The notes under the pieces were generated by a model. That model had not been told where the DNA came from and did no database searches. It worked only from the letters and a program-made list of their open reading frames with translations. Below are positions 53,701-64,000 of a DNA stretch of 64,000 nucleotides, piece after piece. The position numbers and the translations under genes were made by a program. Positions within the stretch are counted from its first letter, which is position 1. Each line of letters begins with the position of its first letter. Source of the DNA: Tolypeutes matacus (taxonomy: Eukaryota; Chordata; Mammalia; Cingulata; Chlamyphoridae); assembly GCA_026826555.1 (NCBI GenBank), contig JAKSZT010037307.1, positions 1,238,171 to 1,302,170 of the forward strand, in the 5' to 3' direction.

Positions 53701-54730
53701 GTGGTGTTGACTTCGAAATCCCAGAGAGAGGGTCCCATCCACCTGTCCATTCATTCATTTATTATTTTCTATTTCTCCAAAGTGCCTGGCAGCAAACTCA
53801 TCACAGAGGCGTGCTCAAGAAAGACTGGGCGTCTTATTGCCACAACTCAACCTGTGACAACCTCACCCAAGCATGTCCCCAAGCCCAGATCCTTCTGCGC
53901 AGGCCTCTCTGCCGGGCCCAGCACCTCTTGTTGCCCAGAGCTGGAAAAGCCCACTATCTGCCTTCCTAGAGCTTCAAGCAGGGCTGGGGTGTGCAGTGGC
54001 TCTGTACAGACTCAGCCTTGGTAATCAGCCCTCACTAGCCTTCTCCATCCAAGTCCCAGCCCAGGAATGGCCATCTGCATGCCCCAGACCTGCATGCCCA
54101 CCCACACGTCCAGTGTCCACACCCACTCACCCCAGGGCTGGGCTCTTGGCAAACAAAAGTGTTCACAGGCTCTCCATCCGCCTCGCACATACAGGAGGTG
54201 TAGAGGCCGCCAGCCTAGGCCAGCAGCCTCCCCCACCCCCAGCCAATTAACCTGTAGCCCTGGCCAAGCTGTTCGTGGGCCCAGCAAGAACACCCACTCC
54301 TTCCAGGGAAAGAGCTCTGGTTTGGAATCTGTCCCATCGGTGAGGCAGTAGCAAATTAAGAAGCAGAAACTCAGGATTTCATGACAACCCACAAACTGAT
54401 AGACATCAGCCCTACAGCGTAGAGAGCTTCCTGGAGGCCAGGGATCCAGTTCCTCTCACAAACCTCGTGGGGCATACCTCATCCATTATTTTCACATGCC
54501 CTGCTCATTGACAATAGGATTTCAGGTGCTTTATAATTCTAAAGCATGATGAAACCAGATAAAAACATCAGATCCTCTTTAAAATGAAGGGGGGAAAGTA
54601 CCAGAAACCCATGTGAGTTCTTAACTATAAAAGAGGACAAATTTTAAATGTGAGCTTCCTGGGAGTATTGGTAAAGAGATAAGTAGGCTCTGCTGCTTTT
54701 ATCACCCCATGAAGAGAAGCACAGGCATTC

Positions 54731-54913
54731 TTTTTTTTTTTTTAAAGATTTTATTTATTTATTCATTTATCCCCCCCTTGCTGCTTGTGCTCGCTGGGTC
54801 AGCTAACCACGCCGTGCGGCGGGCTTGCCTTCACCAGGAGGCCCCTGGAACCGAACCCGGGGCCTCCCATATGGTAAACGGGAGCCCTACTGATTGAGCC
54901 ACAGCCGCTTCCC
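54731..54913 (-). repeat. DAS-type SINE in the upstream MAPKAPK3 intron
   Basis: A full-length monomer in reverse orientation: T run, (TTTA)n tail module, then the head ending GCCGCTTCCC. CACAGGCATTC (11 bp) is duplicated at 54720-54730 and 54914-54924. It is in the same orientation as MAPKAPK3 transcription. Confidence 0.9.
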
Positions 54914-56011
54914 CACAGGCATTCATTGAACTTTTTCCAAGACCAAATACTAAAAAAGTTTTAGCATCAGACCTGATGTGAGGGAAAAGTGTAAGATTCT
55001 GGCAACACCTTCAATAGAAGTTTTGCAAACAATATAGAAAGATTCAAATGAGCTTATCTAATATGGACTCCTCTATCAAGGCTGAGGCCAGCATGTGGCA
55101 CTGTGCTTGGCACATCTACCAGGAGTGCTGAGATAGCATCACCAGGCCCTTTGCTTTCTTGGGATTTTTAGCTTTGTTCTATGGCAAAGGTGGCAGGGCC
55201 TGGTAGGTTCCCTGGTATGTTTTCTCTCTAACCTCAGGGGTCTTCAGCCTGCTTCAGGCAAGGGCAGGCCAGAATGCTGAAGAGCTTTGTTTCCCAGCTG
55301 TGGATTAAACTGCAATGTCAGACAATCAGGCAGCAGAGATGAACAGAATGTCATAAGAAAATTGAAGTTTCAACTCATCTATTTTTTTCATGGTGAGATG
55401 CCCCTATTCAATACAGAGGGAGGCTATGCATAGGAAAAGCTCATTGAACCCAATGCACTCCCTCCTGACAAGAGTTTTCAACTCAGTCATGTCTAAAATC
55501 CCTTCCTGCTCCCAGTTCTGTGATATTTGTGTTGTCTTTCCATGGGGACACATCTCTAATTTGATAAGAGAAGCCAATGGAACAGCAGGATTCATTTTAC
55601 AGCCAGTTGTTGAGAATGCCTTTGCCCTGTGCTGTTGGCACCTGGGAGGGTTATTAACACACCTCACCTGGCCCCTGGCTGGGCAGTGTGGCCCTCACCA
55701 ACTGCTCTGCCCACTCAGAGTGGGGGCCACAGCCTCAGCCCCTGCTCTGGGAGCAAATGTCGGGATGGGGCAGTGTGGACTGAACCCAAGATCAGGATTC
55801 AGAGGCAGGCATTTCTTTCTCAAGGCCTCAGCATGCTTCCTTACAAAGCCAGCGTTCCCCCACCTTGCCCTCCCTCTCCCCCAAGGGCACCAGTGCTATT
55901 TGGAGAGCTTCCAGTAGTGTCAAGTCTAACTTCTTAGCCACAGGTTCAAATTAGAGCCTCGGATGTGGGCCATTATTCTCTCACACATTCATTTTTCCAG
56001 CTTTCATAGCT

Positions 56012-56089
56012 CATTAGAGGAGCTAATGGAACCAATTTTGCAGCTATGGATTAGTTGGTCTCATGCCAGTTCAGACCTCATTTCATTAG
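56012..56089. promoter_or_regulatory. Cluster of TAAT homeodomain-type motifs
   Basis: CATTAG at 56012-56017 and its inverted partner CTAATG at 56023-56028 form a perfect 6-bp inverted repeat with a 5-bp spacer. ATTAG at 56050-56054 and CATTAG at 56084-56089 follow. It lies in a short AT-rich island of an otherwise GC-rich intron. A regulatory role is inference only. Confidence 0.25.
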
Positions 56090-56289
56090 GCTCTGACCAC
56101 GTCCTGCTCTCCATCTCACCCTGTCTACTTACTTCTCCTCAGAGGCTCAGTTCCAGAGAGGTTGGCGCACATGACGCCACTGGCCCCAAATGCCCAGGCC
56201 CTGCTGGATGCTCAGGGAATGATTAAGTCAGGTCAGCGCAAGCATCCTCTTCACAACGACTGTCTCCCTGGTGCTCAGCCAGCGCTCAC

Positions 56290-56410
56290 ACATCTGGAGA
56301 AGAACTCGAACCACACCTGTTACCTGTGGGGAAACGGTGGCTTCCAAAGGCCAAGTGATTTGCCCAACATCACACAACTGCGCCGTGAGCACTGAGGCGT
56401 GAACGCAGAC
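56290..56410 (-). repeat. MIR SINE
   Basis: Reverse MIR order: 'cacctgttacctgtggggaa', 'aagtgatttgcccaacatca', 'aactgcgccgtgagcactga'. Confidence 0.55.
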
Positions 56411-57589
56411 CTGTCGGCTCCTCGGCAGTGGGGACCACACAGACAGCTGTTTGGCCCCTTTTCCAGGTATCACAGGTTTTGGGGTGAGCACTCATACCCC
56501 TGCAACTCCAGCCTGGGGAAAACGAACTGGGAAGGCGCAGCTGCCCCTTCTAGGAGCTTGTCCCTGCACCCCTGGGTCTGGGCCAGGCTCTGCTACTCAG
56601 ACACTGCTACAACACTGGCGGATATTCCCAGAGCCTCTGCCATGTGCCAAGGGCAATGCACCCACTCATCTTGCCTTCCAACAACCACCACTTTCAGCTG
56701 AGGAGACTGAGGCTCAGGGAGGTTTTGTGACTTCCCAAGGTCACCTGGTTCCCATATGGCCGCCTCCAAATCTGGGAGTACTTTGGGAGCCAGATCCCAT
56801 CTTCACCCCCAGCGAAGCCTGCCCATTTGACAGATCCCTTCCTGACTCCTGAGGACATTTACTGACCTTGCCTGGGGGCCAGTCCTGGAGCTGGGGCTGG
56901 GACTGCTGCCACAGGAGCTCTGCCCTCAAGGATTCAGGGATCTACAGGTGAGTTCTTGTCAATCGGGACTCTCAATGAAAACATATGCCTGGAGTAACTG
57001 GATCTTTCTCTCCCCTTCTCTTTCCTTTCCAAGCCAGAACCTGGCAGAGCAGGTGAGATGGGGAAGGGTATTCTGTCCCGAGGGCACCCAGGAATAAGAA
57101 GGGTCCCAAACAACATCCTCTCCAGGTCGAAGCTGGGCATCTGACAGGGAGAGCTGACTGGCTGGGAGCCTCCCTGACCACCTTCCACCAGACTCCTGGG
57201 AGGAGAAGGAGCAGCTGAGGCTCCATGCACCAGGTCTGTCCGTGAAGCTCTGTCAAAAGGAAAGCCATCACACATTTTGGAGTTGTCAAGTCTTAGGAAT
57301 ACAAGATCCTCCAGTTTGCTAAATTATGATGGCCTCAGTTAATCTGCTTCTCACCAGCTGCTTCTGACAACCTGGAAACAAAGGCAGAAGCTCCAGGTCT
57401 GGGGGTTGGGGTCTTCCAAGGAAAGAGGGGAATAAGCTGGGCTCCAAGGCCAGGAGGGGGAGGGGTAGTGGGAACATGAGTGCCAGGTGGGGCAGGTCCA
57501 AGTGGTCCCAGTGCCCCAGGCCAGGGACCAAGCATTGTGCAGGACCAGCTCTGGATGAAATAGACCCAGATGCAGAGGCTGGCTCTGTC

Positions 57590-57735
57590 CTCTGCTCACC
57601 CGCTCACCTGTGGCCTTGGGCAGACCATTCAACTTCCCTAAGCTTCACTGACCTAATCTGGAAAATGGGGACAGTGACAGCACTTATGTCCCTGGGTGGC
57701 CATGAGGATGAGCTCTTGGCAGCACAGTGCCCAGC
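57590..57735 (+). repeat. MIR SINE
   Basis: Forward MIR order: 'ggccttgggcagaccattca', 'agcttcactgacctaatctg', 'gaaaatggggacagtgacag'. Confidence 0.65.
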
Positions 57736-60700
57736 ACTGTGCCCTCAAGGGCCTCGAGGGCACAGAGCCCTTGGCAGGGGAGCTGGGGCATCATGGATAG
57801 AAACGGGCCCCGAGCTTTGTTGAAGGACTTCCAGCCCCAGGATTCCACTGGGTCTTGTCCTGAGATGGCCTTACACTCTTCCCCTCCTTGCCCTCCAGAA
57901 CTCAGGGAAATACCAGCCTAGCCTTTAGGACCTGGGGGCCAACCCAGATGGTCACAGGGAATGGTCTCAAAGAGTGGCCAGGCTGCGCTTCTCAAGACTG
58001 GACCAAGAATCAAGAGCCTAAGGACCCAGCGGCTCTGCTGTAAAAGGCTCGGTGAGGAAGAGGAGAGAGTGGCCTAGGAACGGCAGCTCTCCGTGGGGGG
58101 CATGCTCGGGGGTGGCCCCAACCAGAGAACTAACCCACCTCTCAGCTTTGGGGAGCTGGATGAGAGGATGCATCCCACTCTCCAGGGCAGCTCCCCCACT
58201 CCCCAGGGGACAGGCACCTTACGCCAGCTAGACACCAATCACCCTTCTGAGCAGTGTCCCCTTCTGCAAAGTGTGTGGCCCTGGGCAGATCGTTTAAGCT
58301 CGCTGAGCCCCAGCTCCCTATCTGTGAAATGGGCACACACTCTCCTCACACGTGGCGGGGGGGGAAGGAGTGTGGGGAAGCCTGGTACCCTCAGCACCTG
58401 GACCCTCAGAGGATGAGTTCAGGGGGCTCACGAGGGGCCTGTGTGGCCTTCCCCCAAACCCCTGAAGGAAGTCTGTGGCTGAGGCAGAATGTGGGGATCC
58501 AGCATGTGGCGAGGGCAAGGGGGGTTCTGACTCAACCTGAGGGTGTGGGAAGGAGAAGTTTGTAGCTCTCAGAGGGTCCAGGTTCTATTATCCTCCCCTA
58601 ATTTCTCAAAGGAAAACCGGATTTTTCTGTCAAAATCAGCTACATAATTTGTGAAACATTACCCCGGTTCTATTTCTTCTCCAACAGTGTAAAAATAGGA
58701 CATTTTCATCATAAGACTGGAAAATTTTAGGAAACACAAGTGTTTGGTTCTAATCCCAGAAATCATATCCCTTCAACAGTCCCTCCTTGTGGAGAGACCC
58801 CACCTCAGCCATGGCGTCCGTGCCCCCCGCTTGGCAGTGGTGCCACAGTGAGCAAGCATCGCCGGCACGAGGCTGCAGAGGGCAGTGGCCACCCTCCCTG
58901 AGCAGGGGGTGACCAGGGCAGCTGAGGCACCCAGCAGGCCGTGCCTCTGGCCAGCTCTGGAGAGACGGAGCCTAGCACCCTCTAGCTCTCAGGAGAATGA
59001 CCGAGCTGCGCTCTCTCCCACCGGAGGAGACATCACCAAGACGACAAAGGAATAAGAAGTCGGGATTGTGGGGATGGGTTGTACCACCCCCAGAGGTACG
59101 CGGTTGAAACCTTAGGGAACCTTCTGTACCCCACCCCCACGCCCCTCAGGCCTGCCCTGCTCAGCAGCTCTCCCACTTCCCCTGGCTTCATCTCTGTCCC
59201 TGCACTTCCCCATACAGCCCTGGCTGAGCATTGACAGCTATCACCCTCCTAAGTCTCCTCCCAGGGAGTCCCGGACTCCTCTCTCCCACCTGCTCCTGTT
59301 CAATGGGGCAATGGGATTCCGAGGCCTTGATTCCCAGCTAGCTCCTGAGAGACTTCCTGGTCTCTGATCACATCACAGAGCCAGGGTCACAAGGGAGAGT
59401 CTAGGGGAAAAGAGGGGACCAGGGTGGTGCTCCTGGCAGGGCTGAGGTTACATTCCTGCATGGGAACAGGCTGCAGTGACTCATCCCCACTCTCTCAGGC
59501 CTTCCTAGGGTGAGGACACACCTGGTACCAGCTCAGTCTGACTCAAGGATTTAAAAAATGGGCCATGGAGTAGGGTGGGAAGGGCTCCTCAAACTTGAGC
59601 CCTCACTCCAGAGCTCCTGTTCCTGGCAGACTATAGACCTGCTTGTGGCATCACCATCGTTGACTGTTTCCTTGGCAACACCACTTGCTGGCTGGACCAG
59701 GAGAGGCCTCTTGGGCACCCTCTGGCCAGGCTCCATGCTGCCCGTCTACTTGGAAGAACAGTCCCCCCACCTGCTGGCTTCTCTGGCTCGGCCCATGGTC
59801 ACTGCCCACCAAAAAAGGGTCTCACAGTCAGAAGGGAGGCCCTTGTCAAGCAGAGCCTCCAGTACCTCATTTCACAAATGGCAGGCTGCGGCCCAGGACA
59901 GGGACCCAGCTCTGGAGCCTGGCTGAGCCTGCCCCACAGGGAGGGGTGGCTGAGAGCCAGAGTCTGGCTGCCACGCAGGCCTGTTCCAGCCCAGCCTGGG
60001 CATGTCCCCTCTATGTGACCGTGAGTGAGTTAGCCCACCTTTCTGAACCTCGGTCTTTGCATCCTCGACATGGGGTTGAGAACACTCATTCTCAGCTTCT
60101 GCTTGTTTGTACTTAGCATGTAAGAAGCTCTCAGAAGTGGGTGCTGCTGCTCTGGTCCCTCCCCTCCCCCCACCTGCTGGCACGCATGGAGAGCACCTGC
60201 TGGTCCCTCCGAGTTGTTGTGTCAGGGGCATGTCTACACAGCAAGCTACGAGCCTCTCATGGAGGCTAAACCCTTAGAATGGGGGTGAGGGGGGTGATGG
60301 GTCATGGCCTTGACTGCTCACACATCTGAAAATAGTCTCTGCGCCTCACTAGGGTGAGAGGATCAGATGCAGGGTGCCGGGGGAGAGTAGAGAGGCAGCT
60401 GCATTCCTGCTCTAAGGGAAACCCCCAGGGTCACAGCCCCACAGCCTGAATCTTCATCACAATTACACGTGGCCTGATCCACTTGGTTCCAAAAGGGTGG
60501 GAGGCTGAGGAAGGGCCAGGGCCCAGAGCTCCCCCCTGAGCTTGCTTCCCCAGGTGCAGGGTCTGGGGCTTGCAGCCACCTTGGAGGCCTGGCAGCGGGC
60601 GTCCACCCTGGCCCCACCTGGCCCAGGCTTGCACATAACCTGCATGGAGGTAACAACATTGGGTCTGAGGAGAAGCCAGGGCAGAAAGCTGGCTGCCAAT

Positions 60701-61612
60701 TGCCCTCAATCCTGGCCTCCTTCTGTGGCCCCCTGTGCAGGGGACGGTGACAGCATTGGGTCATACGGGGCCCAACTTACTGCTCACCCTCCCACCAGCC
60801 TGAGTCTTCATAGAGGGCAATCGTGTGCCACAAAAAAATGCACCCAGGCCACCCCACATGAAAACCCTGCCCTCTGAGAGTCTACAGGCCTGCGCTGGCT
60901 CCTAGTATCAACAACAGGGGTAGCTATGGCCACCAGGCTGAGTCCTGCTCCTCGGCACGTGTTCAAACCCAAGGTTCAACTGCACCGCAAAGATGACAGT
61001 TTTGCAAAGGATTCCAAAACTGCCTCTTGTCCCAGGTCACTTGGGGAGAAAGTAGCAGAATTTGAGCCCTGACCCCTGCTCCTCCCTCAACTCCAGGCAG
61101 CCTCTCACATGGGACCACACAAGGTTTCCAAAAGATGGGAGCAAAGGCAGCAGAACCAACACCCTCCTGGAAACACACCAGAGCCCAGGGGAGGCATGGT
61201 CTCAACAGCCAGAAGTAGCAGAGCCACCTACCCAAGAAGCACATGCTCTTACCTGGCCAAGGTGGGCTTAAACAACCCAGCCCCCTCACCAGGGCTGACC
61301 ACTGTCCTCAGCTCCTGCCTGGTGGCCATCACCCTCTGACACACTGCAGCCAGCCACCAGGGGCCCAACTTTTGCTTCTACTCAGCAATGACGATGTCCC
61401 AAGAAGGCCCTGGGAGAGGACGATGGGGTCCAAATAGGAAAACTACTTGCCCAAATGCAAATCACAGCAGAGGCATAAGAGAGACCTTCGTTATCATGGA
61501 GATGGCTCTTCCCACACAGCCTGAACAACAGCCCCTGTGACCCAGGAGCTTCTGCAGCCTGGCAATGGTGCTCCACCAGGGTCCTAGTGATGTTGAGACA
61601 GAAAGCACTGGG

Positions 61613-62092
61613 CTCCCTTCTCCCACAATCCCTCGCGCTCTTCCTTTCCAACCTGGTGGAGGCAGAATGGCTCCCGCTAAGAAGGATGGTGAGAAGAAGA
61701 AGGGCCGTTCTGCCATCAACGAGGTGGGGACCAGGCAATACACCGTCAACCTTCACAAGCACATCCATGGAGTGGACTTCAAGAAACGTGCCCCTTGGGC
61801 CCTCAAAGAGATCCGGAAAGTTGCCATGAAGGAGATGGGAATGCCAGCTGTGCACATCAACACAAGACTCAACAAGGCTGTCTGGGCCAAAGGGATAAGG
61901 AATGTGCCATGTCGTATCCATGTACAGTTGTCCAGAAAATGTAATGAGGATGAAGATTCCCCAAACAAGCTCTATACATTGGTTACTATGTACCTGTCAC
62001 CACTTTCAAAAACCCACAGTCAATGTGGATGAAAACTAATAGCTGATTATCAAATAAAATTATACAATAACAACAACAACAAAAAAGCAAGC
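61613..62092 (+). pseudogene. RPL31: Processed RPL31 pseudogene
   Basis: RPL31 is a large-subunit ribosomal protein of 125 residues. The ATG at 61667-61669 starts [20 protein letters not shown] and runs intronless through [33 protein letters not shown] and [17 protein letters not shown] 1-base loss near 61988 and a further small loss near 62018 then put the last part out of frame; the parental stop corresponds to 62037-62039. A 3' UTR with AATAAA (62053-62058) and a decayed AAC-rich tail follow. AAGCACTGGG (10 bp) at 61603-61612 and 62093-62102 is the likely target-site duplication. Several substitutions at conserved residues (for example VDFKK for VGFKK) confirm decay. It lies antisense within the MAPKAPK3 upstream intron. 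Confidence 0.93.
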
Positions 62093-62704
62093 AAGCACTG
62101 GGAAAAGGAGTTTCTGCCCCACCCATTAAGGAAGACCACCACAGACCTCTGGTGGGAGTGGAGTTTGAGATATGAGCCAGGGGCAAATAAAGAGAGTCAT
62201 CACCCTCCCATCCTTTTTCTCATCCTGGGCCCTATGCAAATGCCTCCTCCTTGACAAAGCCCTTGAGTCCCTCCATGGTCCCCCAGGACACACCACAGCT
62301 GAGTTGTCAAAAACAGGCATGTCATCACAAACACTCTGTGCCCTTTGTCATCTGCATCCTTCTCAGACGAGAGGCCTGGATCTGTTTCAGGAAGCCTCCC
62401 CTATCTGGCCCAGTTCAGACAGCTTCCTCTTGCTCACCTGCCAGCCCCACTTCCTGCTTGTGGTGCTCTGGGCTCTGCTGAGCCAGCTTGCCTGGAATGA
62501 GCCCTGCAACCTTGCTCAGGTGGTCCACCCTGGTCCTCATGTGCTGGCCTTGTGGGAATGCCACCTGTGCACTCATTCAGGGAGGAGGATGGAGCAGAAG
62601 TGGGCAACCACCAGCAGCAGCATCGATCAGGGCCCAGCGAGGCCCCATGGAGGACAATCTCCCACGTCCACACGGATTTGCACGAGCCACTGGGTGACTT
62701 AGAT

Positions 62705-62885
62705 GCCTAGGCTCACATCGAAGCCCTGCCACACACCAGTGGTGCGCCTTGGGCAAGCAGTTCAACTCTCTGAAACTCAGTGTCTTCATCCATAAAAAAG
62801 GAATATCAGGAGTTAGTAGGATAACGTGTCATATGTTGGGCACAGGGCCTGTTAGAATATGCTGGAAAACTAGCAGCTATTTATG
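62705..62885 (+). repeat. MIR SINE
   Basis: Forward MIR order: 'tcgaagccctgccacacacc', 'cgccttgggcaagcagttca', 'cagtgtcttcatccataaaa', 'gttgggcacagggcctgtta'. Confidence 0.7.
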
Positions 62886-64000
62886 AGAGTATTATAATCC
62901 ACAGCATCAAGGCCTGGAACATGGAGAAGTGGCATCAGTCGCTAGATGGGGTGGGGAGAAGATCCTAGAAGCCCCAGCAAAAGGGATCCCTAATGATCCG
63001 CTGGGAGGGCAGGTTCTACAGCCATGAGCAAGGCCGGCTGGGCATTTGGTGTGAAGCATCTCAAAACAATCAACCCCTGCCTAGAATTCCACCACTGGAG
63101 ATACATTTCTTAGGGTTTGATGCCCTCCCTAGGTTCCTTGTTTTAAAAGCAGTTTGCCTTTAAAAAAAAGAAAGAAAGAAAAAAAATAAAAGCAGATTGC
63201 ACCCTGACAATTCAGAAGACTCCACCAGTGTGGTGGCACCTGAGCTCCTCAGATTCTTTCCTGCCAGGTGGGACCTCAAGTGCACTGAAACCACTTCTGG
63301 GGACTCTGCTGTACAGGGCTGCCAGCCCCTCCGCGCAGTTTCTGACTTGATTTGGTGACAAGTGGCCCCATGGAGGCTGATCTGACCAGTCTGAAGGGGC
63401 AGTAGCTGCCAAATGAGGAAGTGCCCGAGTCACCTGGCTGCCCCACCCAGCCTCAAATCCAGCTCGGCAGCACCAGCCCCAACAGGCCAGCCTCGCCCAT
63501 GGAGCAATGGGCATCGTACCCCCAGGCAGGGAGAGGCAGCTGCGATACTGGGCCCTGGGTCCACTGTCCCCCAGTCTCTGTAGTCAGCTCACGTTTTACC
63601 TTCTGCTTGGCACTTTGACTGGAGAAAGCCCCTCTGCCCACCTCTCAGACGTGGGGTCAGAACAGCAGGCAGAGGCAGAAATGGCCTCACCCACGGCATT
63701 TGCTTGAGGCCCAAGCCTTCCTATGGGTTCTCTTTGGGGGGGCTGTTGAATTCATTTGTGAATTCCTAGGCCACAGTACAGGTGAAACAGATTTGTGACT
63801 TGTCTATGAGGAGCAGACAAAACCCCCTCTTTGCTGTGGAGAAAGAGGAAACTGGAAAAAGTCCAGCTACTGGCACCCCTTTCAAAGCTTGCAGGGGCCA
63901 AAGTGTGGCCATTTCACTAAGCATGGTGAGCCCCTGCCATACACCAGCCCTCCCCACTGGCTGGGAGGGGGCTTGCAGGTGAACCTCGCTCGGTTTCTGG
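62886..64000. other. Intron DNA, no recognised feature
   Basis: A GAAA/A-rich run lies near 63160-63190. The rest is unique-looking and has no exon of MAPKAPK3 or another recognised gene. Confidence 0.5.

Overview
This is a stretch of mammalian nuclear DNA, almost certainly from a xenarthran and most likely an armadillo (Dasypus-like). The best evidence for the lineage is the SINEs. Nine tRNA-related insertions, plus one older dimeric one, start with a GGGAAGCGG(C/A)TGTGGCTCAA-type head and carry a (AATA)n/ATCTTTAAAA or plain A-rich tail. Most have intact target-site duplications. They match the armadillo DAS family as I know it. The genes have GT-AG introns and the flanks hold ancient L2, MIR, L1, hAT and LTR copies, as expected for a placental mammal.

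Two protein-coding genes are present, both on the minus strand. They match the human 3p21.31 order, in which MAPKAPK3 is followed head-to-tail by DOCK3. Positions 40344-48200 hold the last nine coding exons of MAPKAPK3, a p38-activated Ser/Thr kinase. They encode residues 74-382 of the human numbering with no net length change. The first coding exon (glycine loop and the ATP-binding lysine) is not found and should lie beyond position 64000. Positions 48201-64000 are then the long upstream intron. A CpG island at about 7930-9560, broken by a 400-base assembly gap, is the DOCK3 promoter. DOCK3 exon 1 contributes only 37 coding bases (8345-8381), and positions 1-8344 are the beginning of its first intron.

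The ~30 kb between the genes (9560-39100) has no protein-coding gene that I can support. It is a repeat graveyard. The most layered part is 28.8-36.3 kb. It holds an L1 ORF2 tail, an old L1 3' UTR that received an hAT-type element (itself hit by a SINE) and a second short L1 end, and then a processed PTPRA pseudogene. An L1 split that pseudogene, and a SINE later hit the L1. Another processed pseudogene (RPL31) sits antisense in the MAPKAPK3 upstream intron at 61613-62092.

No undescribed biological system is visible. The points most worth a second look are: the 5'-intact but 3'-lacking L1 inside the PTPRA pseudogene; two related ~185-190 bp hAT-type elements with 8-bp duplications; a young antisense SINE about 60 bp from a MAPKAPK3 splice acceptor; GC trinucleotide repeats near the gap in the DOCK3 promoter; and a short heptamer repeat in the MAPKAPK3 3' UTR. 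Family names for old repeats come from memory of consensus features, not from a search.
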